From: Fagopyrum homotropicum
Taxonomy: Eukaryota; Streptophyta; Magnoliopsida; Caryophyllales; Polygonaceae
DNA length: 64,000 bases
Direction of reading: 5' to 3'
Assembly (NCBI GenBank): GCA_033239125.1
Contig: BSWB01000005.1
Location: 22,559,447 to 22,623,446 of the forward strand
The notes under the pieces were generated by a model. It was not told where the DNA came from, made no database searches, and saw only the letters and a program-made list of their open reading frames with translations. How positions within the stretch are numbered: position 1 is the first letter of the stretch; each line of letters opens with the position of its first letter. The position numbers and the translations under genes are program-made. Below are positions 1 to 10,201 of the stretch, one piece after another.

Positions 1-520
1 GATATGTTTCCTTTGATATATTATTTCTTTATGTTAATAAATAGTTATATTCATTAGTATCAAAGTGGGTCCGATTCTCTACATTGAAACTTCAACCTAC
101 TAGTTATATTATTGTCAACTAATCGGCGTCTTGATGTCGTCAACCCAACCAACACCCTAGTGTCATCAACCTATTGACGCCAACAAATCGGCATTCGATT
201 GTTGCTAACAAACCATCGACATATAACTGATACCACAGATGACCTATTGTTAACAACAAAATCGGTGACTTATTGCCGCCAACAAACAAAGTACAACTGA
301 AATGTAAATGTATAAATTTATATCATTTAATACTTTTTATGATTACAGATAGTTATATCTATTATATATTATCTATTAACTATTATCTATTATCTATTTG
401 TGTTAGTTTATTATTTATTTTTAATTTCTATTTGAAGTAGAGTTACCAATCGTGTGTATAAACGATTTAAATTAATAAATTATAACAGGATTTAAGCTTG
501 CTCCACGAATTTTTCTATTT
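1..520. other. AT-rich intergenic DNA, no gene seen
   Basis: No open frame of note on either strand. Positions 110-300 contain loosely repeated phrases built from GTCGTCAAC, GCCAACAAATCGG and TTGTTAACAAC, which could be a very diverged minisatellite. The rest is simple AT-rich sequence. Nothing can be assigned. Confidence 0.6.
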
Positions 521-960
521 TTTTTTCAGAAACGAGTGAAAGTAATAGTTCAAAACTTATTAAGGAATAGTTCATAACTTATAAAAAGGATAGTTCATGA
601 ATTATAATAGAATAGTTCATAATGCAAAATTTATAAAGAAGCGAAAGTAATAGTTCAAAACTTATTAAGGGTAGTTCATAACTTATAATAAAAAAATAGT
701 TCATGAATTATAATAGAATAGTTCATAGTACAAAGTTTATAAAGGATAGTGCATAACTTATAAAATGATAGTTCATGAATTACAATTGAATAGTTCATAA
801 CATATAAACGATTAATTTATAAATAATTTGATATAATATATTAAAAATTAATAGTTCATGAATTATATGAGAATAGTTCAAAGTTTATAATAGAATAGTG
901 TAGAAATTATAACATGGTAGTTCAAAAAAATTTTCATTCGTTTCTGAAAATAAGAAAAAA
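521..960. repeat. AT-rich foldback repeat built of ATAGTTCAT units
   Basis: About fifteen copies of ATAGTTCATRAATTATAA-like units fill the stretch. A longer unit of about 104 bp starting GCGAAAGTAATAGTTC is present twice in tandem (about 535-639 and 640-740). The ends are inverted: TTTTCAGAAACGAGTGAAA near 521 faces TTCATTCGTTTCTGAAAA near 932. It looks like a foldback or MITE-type non-autonomous element, but no target duplication is obvious and the class is unknown. Confidence 0.55.
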
Positions 961-1020
961 AATCAATCGTTTCTAAGGAAAAAAAATTTTCGGGACACGT
1001 GTCAGCTCTACGTTCAGCCG

Positions 1021-1022
<2 letters not shown>

Positions 1023-1065
<43 letters not shown>
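1023..1065. repeat. (TA)n microsatellite
   Basis: About 42 bp of uninterrupted TA dinucleotides. It directly follows a GACACGTGTC palindrome (G-box-like core) at about 985-995. Confidence 0.97.
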
Positions 1066-1066
<1 letters not shown>

Positions 1067-1354
1067 AATAGGTCTTACCATGTGAACATGTAAACACCGA
1101 ATATATGCAACTATATGATGACATAAATTATGACCTATTTTTAGGCATGTATTTATATAGATTTTCCCTTTATTTTGCATGCATAGACATACATTCATGG
1201 CATTTATGATTATATTCACCTACTTTGCAAGAATAGACGTCTACACAGAGTTTTATTGCATTTGTATGTAATTTGGCGGATTATGGAGCGAAATAGCATA
1301 TTTAAGGATTAAGCCTTGAAGCGGACAAAAAGGAGCAATAAAAGGAAGTTAGGA

Positions 1355-1566
1355 CGCGCCCAAAGTATCTTCTGCTACCGTCAAACGCGCCAAAGTATCT
1401 TCTGATATCGCCAGACGCGTCAAAGTATTCTCTGATACCGTCTGACGCGCCAAAGTATTTTCTGATACCGTCTGACGGGTCAAAGTATTTTCTGATACCA
1501 TCTGACACGGCAAAGTATTGTCTGATACCGTTTGACGCGGCCCAAAGTATTTCCTGATACCAGCGG
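1355..1566 (+). repeat. 30-bp minisatellite in the solo-LTR U3
   Basis: Seven head-to-tail units of 30 to 31 bp start CGCGCCAAAGTAT and end GATACCGTCTGA. Units 2 to 6 are exactly 30 bp. The array ends about 60 bp upstream of the TATA box, where an enhancer would sit. The spurious minus-strand peptide it encodes is a ten-residue repeat. It is absent from the Ath3 LTRs. Confidence 0.93.
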
Positions 1567-1627
1567 GCTCGACTTCTTTTCAGCCCAAATATTTAGGGTT
1601 TCATCGTTAGTACCCTAGTTTTATCCC

Positions 1628-1635
1628 TATAAATA
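1628..1635 (+). promoter_or_regulatory. TATA box of the solo LTR
   Basis: TATAAATA in the context CCCTATAAATATTTGAG, about 510 bp into the LTR and just after the minisatellite. The position fits the U3/R promoter of Athila LTRs. About 130 bp downstream a 32-bp phrase starting AAGATTTTATTGCG is duplicated in tandem (about 1757-1820). Confidence 0.7.
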
Positions 1636-2206
1636 TTTGAGAGCCTTCAACATTAAAGGGGAGCCAAAATCTTCAAAAGGGGAGACTTAGGGAGAGTCAA
1701 ATTTTCCAAGGGACGGTGACAGCCCCAGGACTTGGATCCCCAAAGAGAGGGAGACTTGAAGATTTTATTGCGTACAGGGAAGATTCGGAGAAGATTTTAT
1801 TGCGTACAGGGAAGATTCGGAGAAGGGAAGATTCGGAGAAGGACGCATTTTGGAGATTGTGTACTCCGAGGTTATCTTAGGGTTTACCTTTGGAGACGGA
1901 TTGACACTCTGTTCTTCATTGTTCCTTAAGATTGTTGTGAGGATTTCTATTCCTTTTTTCTGCATTCATTCAATACAAACATTTGTTATTGGATTTGAGA
2001 TTGGTTATTTGATATTCATTGAGTTTTCGAGGTTTTATACTTTTTCCTTTTTAAACTTGATTATTGATTTGATAATGATGATTATTGGCTAAAACCCTTT
2101 AGTAATTTTAAGGTGAAGGGTTGATAATTGTGACTTAGATAATGATTAATCGATCGTAAACAGATTGGACCCTAAGAGTGCGAGAAACATCGTCAACAAC
2201 CTAAAC

Positions 2207-2256
2207 CACGGGCTGTTCTTGGTTTCCACGGCCGTGATTCTAAAGATCTACCCGTG
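2207..2256 (+). other. Decayed U5 hairpin of the solo LTR
   Basis: Outer arms CACGGG and CCCGTG enclose TGTTCTT, the central word CCACGGCCGTG and a degenerate right shoulder. It is the same structure as the Ath3 U5 hairpin, but the right shoulder no longer matches well. Confidence 0.55.
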
Positions 2257-2850
2257 ATTTACCTTAGTTTACGAACATTGCTTTTACTTTAATCCAAAGT
2301 TAAAGATTAGCTTTAACCTAGTCTTGGTTTGCCTTTCCTAGGTAGTAGTGAGACTCAACATCCTCTATTTCGGTTTTGAGTGTCACAACCTTAACCGTTT
2401 GAGTTTTTCTTGATCCTTGGGTTACAAGTTTGGGTATTTGAGATCAATTCTAGTCTTTAGATCCTTTATATACTGCAGCCTCAACAACCTTTATAGAGAG
2501 TTCTTTTGATTAGACATATAAGGTTTTGGAACTTCACCGTGCATTACCTTGCTTTAGCATGCCTTTGCAATTTTTAACTCTGTCCTTATATCTATAGTAT
2601 GTCTTGAATCGATTGCCACAATTTGATACCTGGATCTTTAGGGTTGCTGTTTTCCCCAATATTTGCAAAGCTTCTACATTTTACTTGCTCGACTACTTGA
2701 AACTGGTTTTGTTTCACCAATTCCCTGAGTTCGATACTCTGGAATACTTGCTAACCTACACCGATCCGTACACTACAGGTTCGCTTGCTCTTATTCTAGT
2801 TTTATAAATATAAAGCTTATTTGCACGCACGTTTTAGGGCGAACACTATA

Positions 2851-3049
2851 CCGCCGAATATATGTGACTACAACGCCGAATATATAGAGTCAGGTCCGGT
2901 GAATATTTCTTTCATTAATAACACGTTTATTTTCCTTTTAATATCGTCTAATCTCAACCATCTATTTAACGATCTAACAGATACAATTTGTTCTCATTTT
3001 ACATAGTAAGAGTTGTTTACATGTGAGCCAACCTCTCCATATATATATA
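2851..3049. other. Short spacer with CCGAATATATG repeats and a TA run
   Basis: The sequence to the right of the solo LTR continues its target, with two copies of a phrase around CGCCGAATATATGTGACTAC. It ends in a TA run (about 3039-3050) that is the insertion site of Ath1. No gene. Confidence 0.6.
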
Positions 3050-3612
3050 TGATAGCATGTATTATAGTCTATCTTTTGGGGCTAGTTTAGACGTTTTATC
3101 TTCATAAATCTGCATGTATGGATGTATATTCTTTGATTATATTGTTGTTTTGCCTACCTTTGCGGGAATCGAGGTCTAAACCTAGTTTCGTTGTAATCGT
3201 AGGTAAAATGGCACGTTTTGGACTAAAATGGAGCAAAGGAAGCTAAGGTGTCATTGGAGCTACATACTGGATCTTAAAGAAGATCTCAGGGAGCTTGGGA
3301 ATGATTAAGAAGAGTTACTTTGGACCAGATTCGAGAGATTTCACATTCAATTGAGAATCACCTTGGTCAGCTACAGTACCACCTCGACCGAGATGATCTT
3401 GAGGAGCGTTCCGACCGAGGCGAACACCTTGTCGCCGGCGAGATCTTTATTTTTGGATGAGATCTTTTATTTTTGGAAGAAGATATCTTATATTTTAGGC
3501 TGGATTTCTGGAAGGAAGATATTATTTTAGGCTGATTTATTTTAAGAGATAGAGATATATTTTATAGGAAATTATCTTTTTAAGATATTTTATCATTGAA
3601 AGACAATTCTCC

Positions 3613-3621
3613 TATATAAAG
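3613..3621 (+). promoter_or_regulatory. TATA box of the Ath1 5' LTR
   Basis: TATATAAAG in the context CTCCTATATAAAGGG. The 3' LTR copy (about 32234) reads TATACAAAG, one transition away, so the box is damaged there. Confidence 0.7.
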
Positions 3622-4196
3622 GGTTTGATTTTGTACAATTTATCCATCTTCGGATCAAGGATTTTCTGGAGATTTTCTGAGAGTTTTGAAGGAACTATTG
3701 AAGGATTGAAGTTCAAGGAAGGAAGGAATCATAGTTGGAGTTCGCTTTTGAAGGAGTTCTGTAAGGTCTTCTTAGATCTCTTTTGGTTTGTTGTCTTTGC
3801 TAATTTGTGACTGAGGAACGCTTGTTTGTTGATTGTTTAATTTAGTTATTGAGACCTTTTTCTTAAGGTTTTCTTGTTCGAATAGAGATTCCTTTTCCAT
3901 TAATTTGATTATTGTTATCATGATGATTGTTGGCTAAGTTTCTTATGCGATTCTAGGGTGATTGGCTGAAAGTTGTCGGAAAGACGATGATAGAATGATC
4001 TTAATCCTAGTATGACTCTGAAAGCTCGAGCCTTTACCTTAACCGATGAACACCTCGGTCCGATGTGGAACTTCTCAACCGAGATGGTACATAAACTAAG
4101 CGAGGCGAACCTTTCCTGAACATTATCTGAGTTGAGAGTTTAAGTTTGCGAAATTCTATCCTTATTACACCTTTCATGGTTCAATGCAAGCCTAGG

Positions 4197-4455
4197 ATGA
4201 GACTTACCCGGTGATTTCTTTGTTTGTTTACCCAAGATCATGAGTGTATGTAATAAAGGTTAATCATTTATTGGGGTTTGAGTGTGTCTTCATCCCATCT
4301 TTGTGACTTAGACTGAGACTTATCCGGTAAAGGTTGATTCTATCCCCTTAGGTGGTGTGTTGTTTGATATTATAGTTCCTTTCCTTAGTACCTTGAGACT
4401 TACCCGGTAATAGGAGCTTTGGTTTGGGATAGTGAGTACTGAGACTTACCCGGTG
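4197..4455 (+). repeat. Four GAGACTTACCCGGT repeats in Ath1 U5
   Basis: Near-identical phrases TGAGACTTACCCGGTGA occur at about 4197, 4314, 4394 and 4439, spaced 45 to 120 bp apart. The same phrase recurs in the Ath1 3' LTR, in Ath5 and Ath7 (inverted, as those elements lie on the minus strand) and in weaker form in Ath4. Confidence 0.85.
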
Positions 4456-4805
4456 ATCTATTCCCACCTTAGAAACACCTTCCATTTGCAAACCTCAATT
4501 TTGTCCGCGTTATCTTTTGAGATCTTGAGTTGGAACCACAACTAGATGCTTTATTCTCTAGAATCCGCATTTCCCCTTACTTGACTTATACATCATATTT
4601 GATTGCTTTAATTGCTTTTAGTGTATTGCAATATTTGACAACCTGATTCTGTTCTTTGTTTCACCTAAGTCCATGTGATCGACCCCTGGAATTCATGCTT
4701 TTATTACAAGTGATCCGTACACTGCGGGTTCGCATATTGTTCAAGCATAATTCTTGGGTTATAAATTTTAAAGCTTTCACACACCTTTTGGAGTGAACAA
4801 GTTTT

Positions 4806-4823
4806 TGGCGCCATTGCCGGGGA
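4806..4823 (+). other. Ath1 primer binding site (tRNA-Asp type)
   Basis: TGGCGCCATTGCCGGGGA lies six bases after the LTR end. It matches the tRNA-Asp-type site usual for Athila and Tat elements except for one base (ATT in place of GTT). Confidence 0.88.
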
Positions 4824-4926
4824 CTTGGTCTAGACCAAGCCGGTTTCGGTTGTCTTTCGAGGCAATTGCCCTTATTGCTTTTGACCACTTTACTTGAGTG
4901 TTTTCGCATGATCTTTCCTTAGGTTT

Positions 4927-5858
4927 ATGCGAAGAACTTGTGCTGGAAAGGAAATCGTTCCTTACGATCCCAAACCAGAAAAGACTTACAAGCGAAGATT
5001 AAGAGAAGCTAAGATGGCCAATCAAGACGATTGCGATCTTGAAGCCTAATTGAAGGAGGCATTGGAAGAGCTACGCCTCAATAGAGAAGAACTGCAGCGT
5101 GAGAGAGAAGAGACTCACGCAAGGACAAAACGAATCGAAGCAGATATGGCCGCTCTAAGAGCCCAGTTTCTGCCTCGACCGATCCCAGATCCTCGACCGA
5201 GGCAAGACCTAGTTCATGTTGCCCCGGCCGAGGTACATCCACCTCGGCTGCCTATCCGAGATCTTCTTTTTGATGGAGTTCCACAAACCCTAGGACAAAG
5301 GATGGACCGTAATCGGCAAGTGAGGCGTCCATGAGTCAACATAGGTGATCCAGCTGAGCATGATTACGAATTCGACCGCAAGTTCTATCCATGATCCGAC
5401 AATGTCAATTTGGAGGTTTAGAAAGCGAGTCTCCGCATAAGCATTTGCAAAACTATGAGATTCTGATGGAGACCTTGAGACCTTCAAGACTGCAGAACAA
5501 CAACTACAAGTTAAGACCTTTCTATTTCTCTTTGAAGGACAAGGTGCTTGCTTGGTATCACTCTCTTCCGCCCGGAAAGATCTACACTTGGGAAGAGATG
5601 ACGCCAGAGTTTCTAACTAAGTTCTTTCCTCCCTCTAAGACCGCTAAAATAAGAGGGAAGATCAATGCTTTTATTATGAAGGACAAGGAGAGTTTGTCCA
5701 AATCATGGGAGAGATTCAAGGATGTTCTATTGGATTGCCCACATCATGGGATTCCAAAGATCGAGTTGCTGGAAATCTATTTCAAAGGTTTGGATAGAGC
5801 TACTCAATTCAATCTCCAACTACTTTCAGCCGGCACATTCATGGATATGCCGATTGAC
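4927..5858 (+). pseudogene. gag: Ath1 gag, N-terminal part, interrupted by Ath2
   Basis: Capsid-type polyprotein start, packaging the element RNA in virus-like particles. The ATG at 4927 is the first after the PBS and opens a basic, then glutamate-rich helical region (charged coiled-coil-like, about residues 40-75). The retrotransposon gag domain follows, with WYHSLPPGKIYTWEEM near 5551-5600 and LLDCPHHGIPKIELLEIYFKGL near 5731-5790. In-frame stops occur at about 5047 and 5332. A one-base deletion near 5372 shifts the frame, and the gag domain then runs open from 5391. At about 5858, in the phrase ...FMDMPID, the frame is cut by Ath2 and resumes at 25106. A family word lies within the gene at 5190-5207. 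Non-functional. Confidence 0.88.
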
Positions 5859-7388
5859 TGAAGGTATTTCTATGGTCGTCTATACCCAATCAAAAGTAAA
5901 TCCCAACTTTAGCACTTAAACAAATATAGTGGTTAAGTAAGGGTCGAACCCAAGAGAGTTAAGGTGTTTTATTAGATGCAATATCGATTATAGTAACAAG
6001 TAACAAAGGGGGGGTTTTGGTTGAATTGATGCACACAAAAACTTATAAAAACGATTAATGCGACAAGTAAGACAATGATGGATGAATCTACACTAAGTTG
6101 ATTCTAAGCATGCAATTGCTACTTCGGTGAGTTCCTTTTACAAGTTTTCAAGTAATCTCCCGTCTCGATCATATATATGTGTTGAGCCAACCGGCATCAA
6201 CACAACTTAACAGGTTAGTGTTCCGTAAACCTACAAGAACAAATAACAAGTTAGCTTTCAAACAAAGACTAAGGGATATAAAGAGAAGATTAAAACCGTT
6301 AAACTTATCTATATATATGTGTGTTACTTTTCTCTAAGTAATTACAACCCGTTATTACTTAAAGTTACTACTAGATTAAAGACCCAAACCCGGAACCTTT
6401 TAATCCTAGTTGTTTGCATGCACTTTAGAACCTAAGGTGATCTATCTCAAGTAATAGTAAAACATGCAATTAGACAATGGAGATCAAGGAAACACAAAGC
6501 ATTAGTGAATAAAAACTTATATTAAAGAAAACTTGCAACCAAAGTAACAACGGAGCTTCAAACCAACCCAATGTAGCAAGGGAGTTAGCAACTCATTACA
6601 AAGGTAGCAAGATAATCTAAGTGGATAATTTGTTGGCTAACAAGATGGATCATTCTAGTAATCAACCAAGGACTATTTATACTACAAAAGAAACTAAATA
6701 GGAGTATATGGCCGGCCCAAAATAGCCATATTTAATGCCATAAAGGTGGTGTGAACAACCGGAGTAAAGCTTCTGTCGCTAAACCGCAGGGGCGGCCTTC
6801 AGTTCCGCAGGGGCGGTGAAGGCAAAAACGCTTGATCTTCTTCATGGCCGCAGGGGTGACTAGGCAATTTCGCAGGGGCGGATCTTCAATGCTCTTCAAA
6901 CGAATGACCTTTCGACTTGCTGACGTTTTTGATGCCGAGCCGCCGGGCGTCCCTATTTCAACGCAGGGGCGGTGACACAACCTCTTCGTCTTCCAGCTCC
7001 CAGGTTGAGGCGTAGGCAGGGGCGCAGTGGAAGGCGCATGAGAGCTGGTCTTCGTTTCTTGAGGGCAAGTCACCGTAGGGGCGCCAAGGAGTGGCATAGG
7101 GGCGGCGACACACTTCATGGCCGGTGTTGGTGAAGGCGCAGGGAGCACTCCGGTGTAAGGCGTCACCCGCAGGGGCGGTAACAAGGCTCCGCTGGGGCGG
7201 TGAGGCAACAAAAGCTTTGCTTCGTGAACGATCTTCACTCCTAAGTGCTTATAACTCCTTCCTTAGCTTCTTTTAATCTTCTTCTTCTGGACCAAGGAGT
7301 TAGTAGCATAAACCGACACAAATGCAATAAAAAGACTCTAAAAACTATCTTAAATGATAGTGATTCCATCACCTATCAAACTCCCCCA
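5855..7388 (-). repeat. Ath2 3' LTR
   Basis: About 1.53 kb. In element orientation it starts near TGATAGGTGATGGAATC and ends CTTCAGTCA. U3 (about 6730-7210 on the plus strand) is packed with the family word CCGCAGGGGCGG and the phrase GTCACCGC. A TATA box GTATAAATAG (minus) lies at about 6673-6682. Confidence 0.9.
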
Positions 7389-7395
7389 TACTTAG
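7379..7395 (-). other. Ath2 polypurine tract
   Basis: On the minus strand the sequence reads TCTAAGTATGGGGGAGTTTG directly before the LTR. It would prime plus-strand DNA synthesis. The right LTR at 25097-25105 also carries AACTCCCCA, so the purine run may be partly counted as LTR. Confidence 0.8.
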
Positions 7396-8030
7396 ACCTT
7401 TTACTCGTCCCGAGTAAAACAAATGATGACAATTAGACTCAAAGGCCTTAGGAAGTATGGGCAAGCAGAAAAGACAATGAAAACAAGAGAAAAGGCAAGA
7501 AAGAAAGATGGAAAAGAGAGGAGATGTGAGAAAAAGGGAGAAACTACCATCCTTATTGCTCAAAGAGTGGCCTACCCGGATAACCTCCTTATGACTCCCC
7601 TTCTTATGTCGCCAAACGCTGGAAGGGAAACCTACACTCGGTGTCGCTCATTTTGCCAAGGCGCCCTTTCGGGTTTTCACGTTGCCACTCTTCTTCTTTT
7701 GATGATCTCACTTTAACTCACATCCCTCAAGTCCAATTTTGCACTAACCTAAGGTTGGTCGGACAACCTTCTTTTTGCCTAAACTGCCCTTTCGGGTTTT
7801 TGGTTTATCCAAGGCTTTCATGCCTCTTTTTATTTTCTTTAGCTTCTTCTCTCTCTTTTTTTTACTGTGAATTTGAATATGAATTGAAATGCAAGACAAC
7901 TTAAAACAAAACAACTCAAATGAAATGTACAAGCAATGATATGTCCCTCCCCCATACTTGAAGTACGCTTTGTCCTCAAAGTGGAAATGAGGCAAAGATA
8001 AATGTGGAAAAAGGGAAAGAAATGTACCCC
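7396..8030 (-). other. Ath2 3' non-coding region with second PPT-like tract
   Basis: Sequence between ORF3 and the PPT. It contains a second tract, CAAGTATGGGGGAGG on the minus strand (7948-7960), and two copies of GCCCTTTCGGGTTTT (about 7659 and 7787). No coding potential is supported; the open frames here are low-complexity. Confidence 0.6.
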
Positions 8031-8034
8031 TCAG

Positions 8035-9372
8035 TGGGATGGTCCGGATGGACCACCTGGACCCTTCTCCGGGTCGTAAGGGAAGTGGCAAAAGAAGTGC
8101 TCCTGCTGGCGGTAGAGCGTGTCGATGCGGCCCTCCTTAGCCTCCATCCTCTCTCTAAATGAAGTCTCGTAGCTAGCTTTCTAAGCCAGCTGCCGAGTCT
8201 CCAACTGCAGCTGATGAGCCGCTTGCCAAGCATCTTGATGGCGGTCGAAGTGATGGTCATGGAGGAGGCGAAGCTGGACTGCCACGCCTGCTGCTGCTCA
8301 AGCATGGACAGCTGGTACTCGGTCTGCCAAGCCTGATGTTGTGTAGTCAAGGCTGACATCTAAGCCTGCAGACTCTCCTTGGCCTGACTGTCGTCGTGGG
8401 CTGCAGTCGGCATCTCCTCATCAGTGGAAGGGGCCCGGATGGAGCCTGCTGCGTATCTCCCAACAATATCCTCCTGAGGCCGTCTCGGCGGAACGGGGTC
8501 AGCTGGTACATACAAGTCGGAGAGCTCGTCTCCCAGTGGATGTCGTTGGGGGAGGTATGTAATGTGGCTTCTATCTGCTAAAGAGATCCAAAAGAGGTTG
8601 TCCCCGTCTCTCCTGATGAGCCTACACCTCCTCAACATACCCTCCGTATAAAGTGGGGCCTCCAGTCCATCCTCCAAAGCAGCGAGATCCATCACCCGGG
8701 CAGCTAACAAGGAGATGATACCGCCTCCCACAATGTCTCGTGACTCATTTTTCCTAATCCGCTTCAAAGAGGTAAGGAAGAGGTATGGCCAATCCGGTAC
8801 CCAGTCGTTGGTGGGGAGGCTGGCGTATAACAATGGAAGGTCGTTGAGAGCGACCTTATTCTCCTCCTTGTGTCCATAGAAGACACTCATAAAGATCTTT
8901 GAGATGAGCCTCAAATAAGGGTGAGTGAATTTGTTGGAGTACTCACCCCCTGCATGAAACTCAGACCTCGTGGCGGCCTGCCAAACTCCATCAAGTCGGG
9001 TGTCGGGATGGGTTCCCACCAATCGTCGGAAGCGGCTATAGTCACCCCTAATGCCTCCTGCAGCTGGGTGTAGTCCAATGTATACTTTCGTTTGTTGAAC
9101 TTGAATGACAATACAACCCAACCATGGTCCACCGTTTCCATTTTGGAAGTGGCAATGAACTAGCGGCTGAGCTCGGGGTATGTTGGAGTGCTCATTATCA
9201 GAAAATCACCGAGCCCGGCGTTATTGAGGAATTCCTGCATGCTCTCCAATATGCCCAAATGTTCCAAAGTAGGAACGTCCGGAAACCGGGTTGCATACAC
9301 ATCCCGACGTTGTACGATCCTATACCGTTCCTTCTCAGCTTTTGTCAACTTATACTTTCTATGGTCTTCCAT
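8035..9372 (-). pseudogene. Ath2 ORF3 (post-INT, envelope-position protein)
   Basis: The start at 9372 (MEDHRKYKLTKAEKERY) is chosen because the Ath6 homologue starts at the same place (MKPQRKYNISEVEKTHY, 57390). Both continue with VYATRF, PTLE, LGDF and TYPELSR. Ath2 supplies the rest: VDHGWVVLSFKFNKRKYTLDY, TNDWVPDWPYLFL, ESRDIVGGGIISLLAARVMD, and a Gln-rich helical tail with QAWQ repeats. A stop lies at about 9160, a frameshift near 8950-8980, and another stop and shift near 8200-8360. The function of such ORFs in Athila elements is unknown. No signal peptide or membrane segment stands out, so env-like refers to position only. Confidence 0.72.
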
Positions 9373-9439
9373 TACTTGCAGTTGAATAAGCAAAGGAATT
9401 AGAAATTTCAGAAAATGAAGAAAGAGACGAACCCTCTGT

Positions 9440-10135
9440 TGAGTTTTCCGCAGGGGCGGCTGAAGTAGGCGCAAGGGCTGCAAGGTGCAGGTGCGGGGGC
9501 TTGCAAGCACAGGGGCGGTGGAAGAGCAGAGGGCGATTTTGGGAGTTCGGCGAAGGTTGTGGTGATGGGGGTTGTTCCGGCGTCTTCTTTGTTATTGCAG
9601 ACGTCGCCGGAGGTGGGGCAGTGGAGGGCGAGAGTGAGAGGGTTTGGGGGATGTTTGTGTATGGTGGTGGTGAGGGCTGGTGTCGCAAAGGAGGCGTAGT
9701 CGTAGGAGCTGGCGCAAGAGCGTTTAGACAGGGTGGTGCGAGAGCTTCCGGAGGGCGCAGGGGCGTATGAAGGCGAGGTGGATTAGGGTTCGGAAGGTAA
9801 ATGGAGGGGGAATGTAAAGGGCGGTAGATGTAGGTTATTTTTAGGAAGTGTATATTTTTTTCTTTCCTTAACAAAACCGTAGGGGCGGCGGTTGTCACCG
9901 CGGGGGCGGTGACAAGGAAGAGGGGGTACGCAGCCTCAACGCCGGGGGCGGCACTGAGGATGCGTGTCAAGGATGGCCGCCGCAGGGGCGTGGGGTGTCA
10001 CCGCGGGGGATGTGGCCGATATGTTGCAGATGATGGACCAGCGTCGGGGGCGGCGCTGGGCAAGGGTGTCACCGCGGGGCCGGGGTCACCTAGCTGCAGG
10101 AGCGGTTTTCTTGACAGGAGCTCCTCTTCTTATTC
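9440..10135 (-). repeat. Ath2 GC-rich spacer full of CCGCAGGGGCGG words
   Basis: Region between the post-INT hairpins and ORF3. It holds many copies of the word CCGCAGGGGCGG and of GTCACCGCGGGGGCGG, plus a proline-rich open frame on the minus strand that looks like a by-product of the repeats. The Ath6 counterpart is 56580-57320. The open frames differ in sequence between the copies, which argues against a protein. Confidence 0.75.
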
Positions 10136-10190
10136 ATTCGGGTTGCCTCCCGAATCAGGGCCTTTGTTTTACGTCGTTCGCTTGACGTAA
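10136..10190 (-). other. Ath2 post-INT double hairpin
   Basis: In element orientation: TTACGTC, loop AAGCGAAC (8 nt), GACGTAA; then ATTCGGG, loop AGGCAA, CCCGAAT. Both stems are perfect and differ in sequence from those of the other families, while loop length (8) and loop sequence (AGGCAA) are kept. Confidence 0.8.
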
Positions 10191-10201
10191 GGACTCTACC
10201 T

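Larger units (their letters stand above)
1116..2845 (+). mobile_element. Solo LTR, Athila-type, related to Ath3
   Basis: A 1730-bp LTR begins TGATGACATAAATTATG and ends GGGCGAACA. It is flanked by a perfect 5-bp target duplication CTATA (1111-1115 and 2846-2850). No PBS, PPT or coding sequence is attached. This is the product expected from unequal recombination between the two LTRs of one element. Its middle and 3' parts (about 2080-2845) align well by eye with the Ath3 LTR, including the GATTGGACCCT block, the CCACGGCCGTG word and the terminal GATCCGTACACT block, while the U3 differs. The target already carried a short repeated phrase CCGAATATATG on both sides. Confidence 0.93.
3050..4799 (+). 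repeat. Ath1 5' LTR
   Basis: 1750 bp, TG...CA ends. U3 holds the family word cluster at 3361-3425 (CCTCGGTC, ACCTCGACCGAG, CCGACCGAGG). A TATATAAAG box lies at 3613-3621. U5 holds a second word cluster at 4051-4110, four GAGACTTACCCGGT repeats, and the conserved GATCCGTACACTGCGGGTTCGC-like block at about 4706-4727. It is followed directly by the PBS. Confidence 0.92.

Noticed and set aside
878..1219. 113-codon minus-strand ORF with an Ile-Tyr run
   Set aside because: It is produced by the TA microsatellite and LTR sequence, with no conserved features.
1355..1566. CRISPR-like array of 30-bp repeats
   Set aside because: The units are head to tail without spacers, in a plant LTR: a minisatellite.
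4806..4823. tRNA gene at the TGGCGCC sites
   Set aside because: Only 18 bases complementary to a tRNA end, without a cloverleaf: primer binding sites.
9359..9970. Proline-rich 203-codon ORF in the Ath2 spacer
   Set aside because: It is built from the GC-rich words and is not conserved in the Ath6 counterpart.
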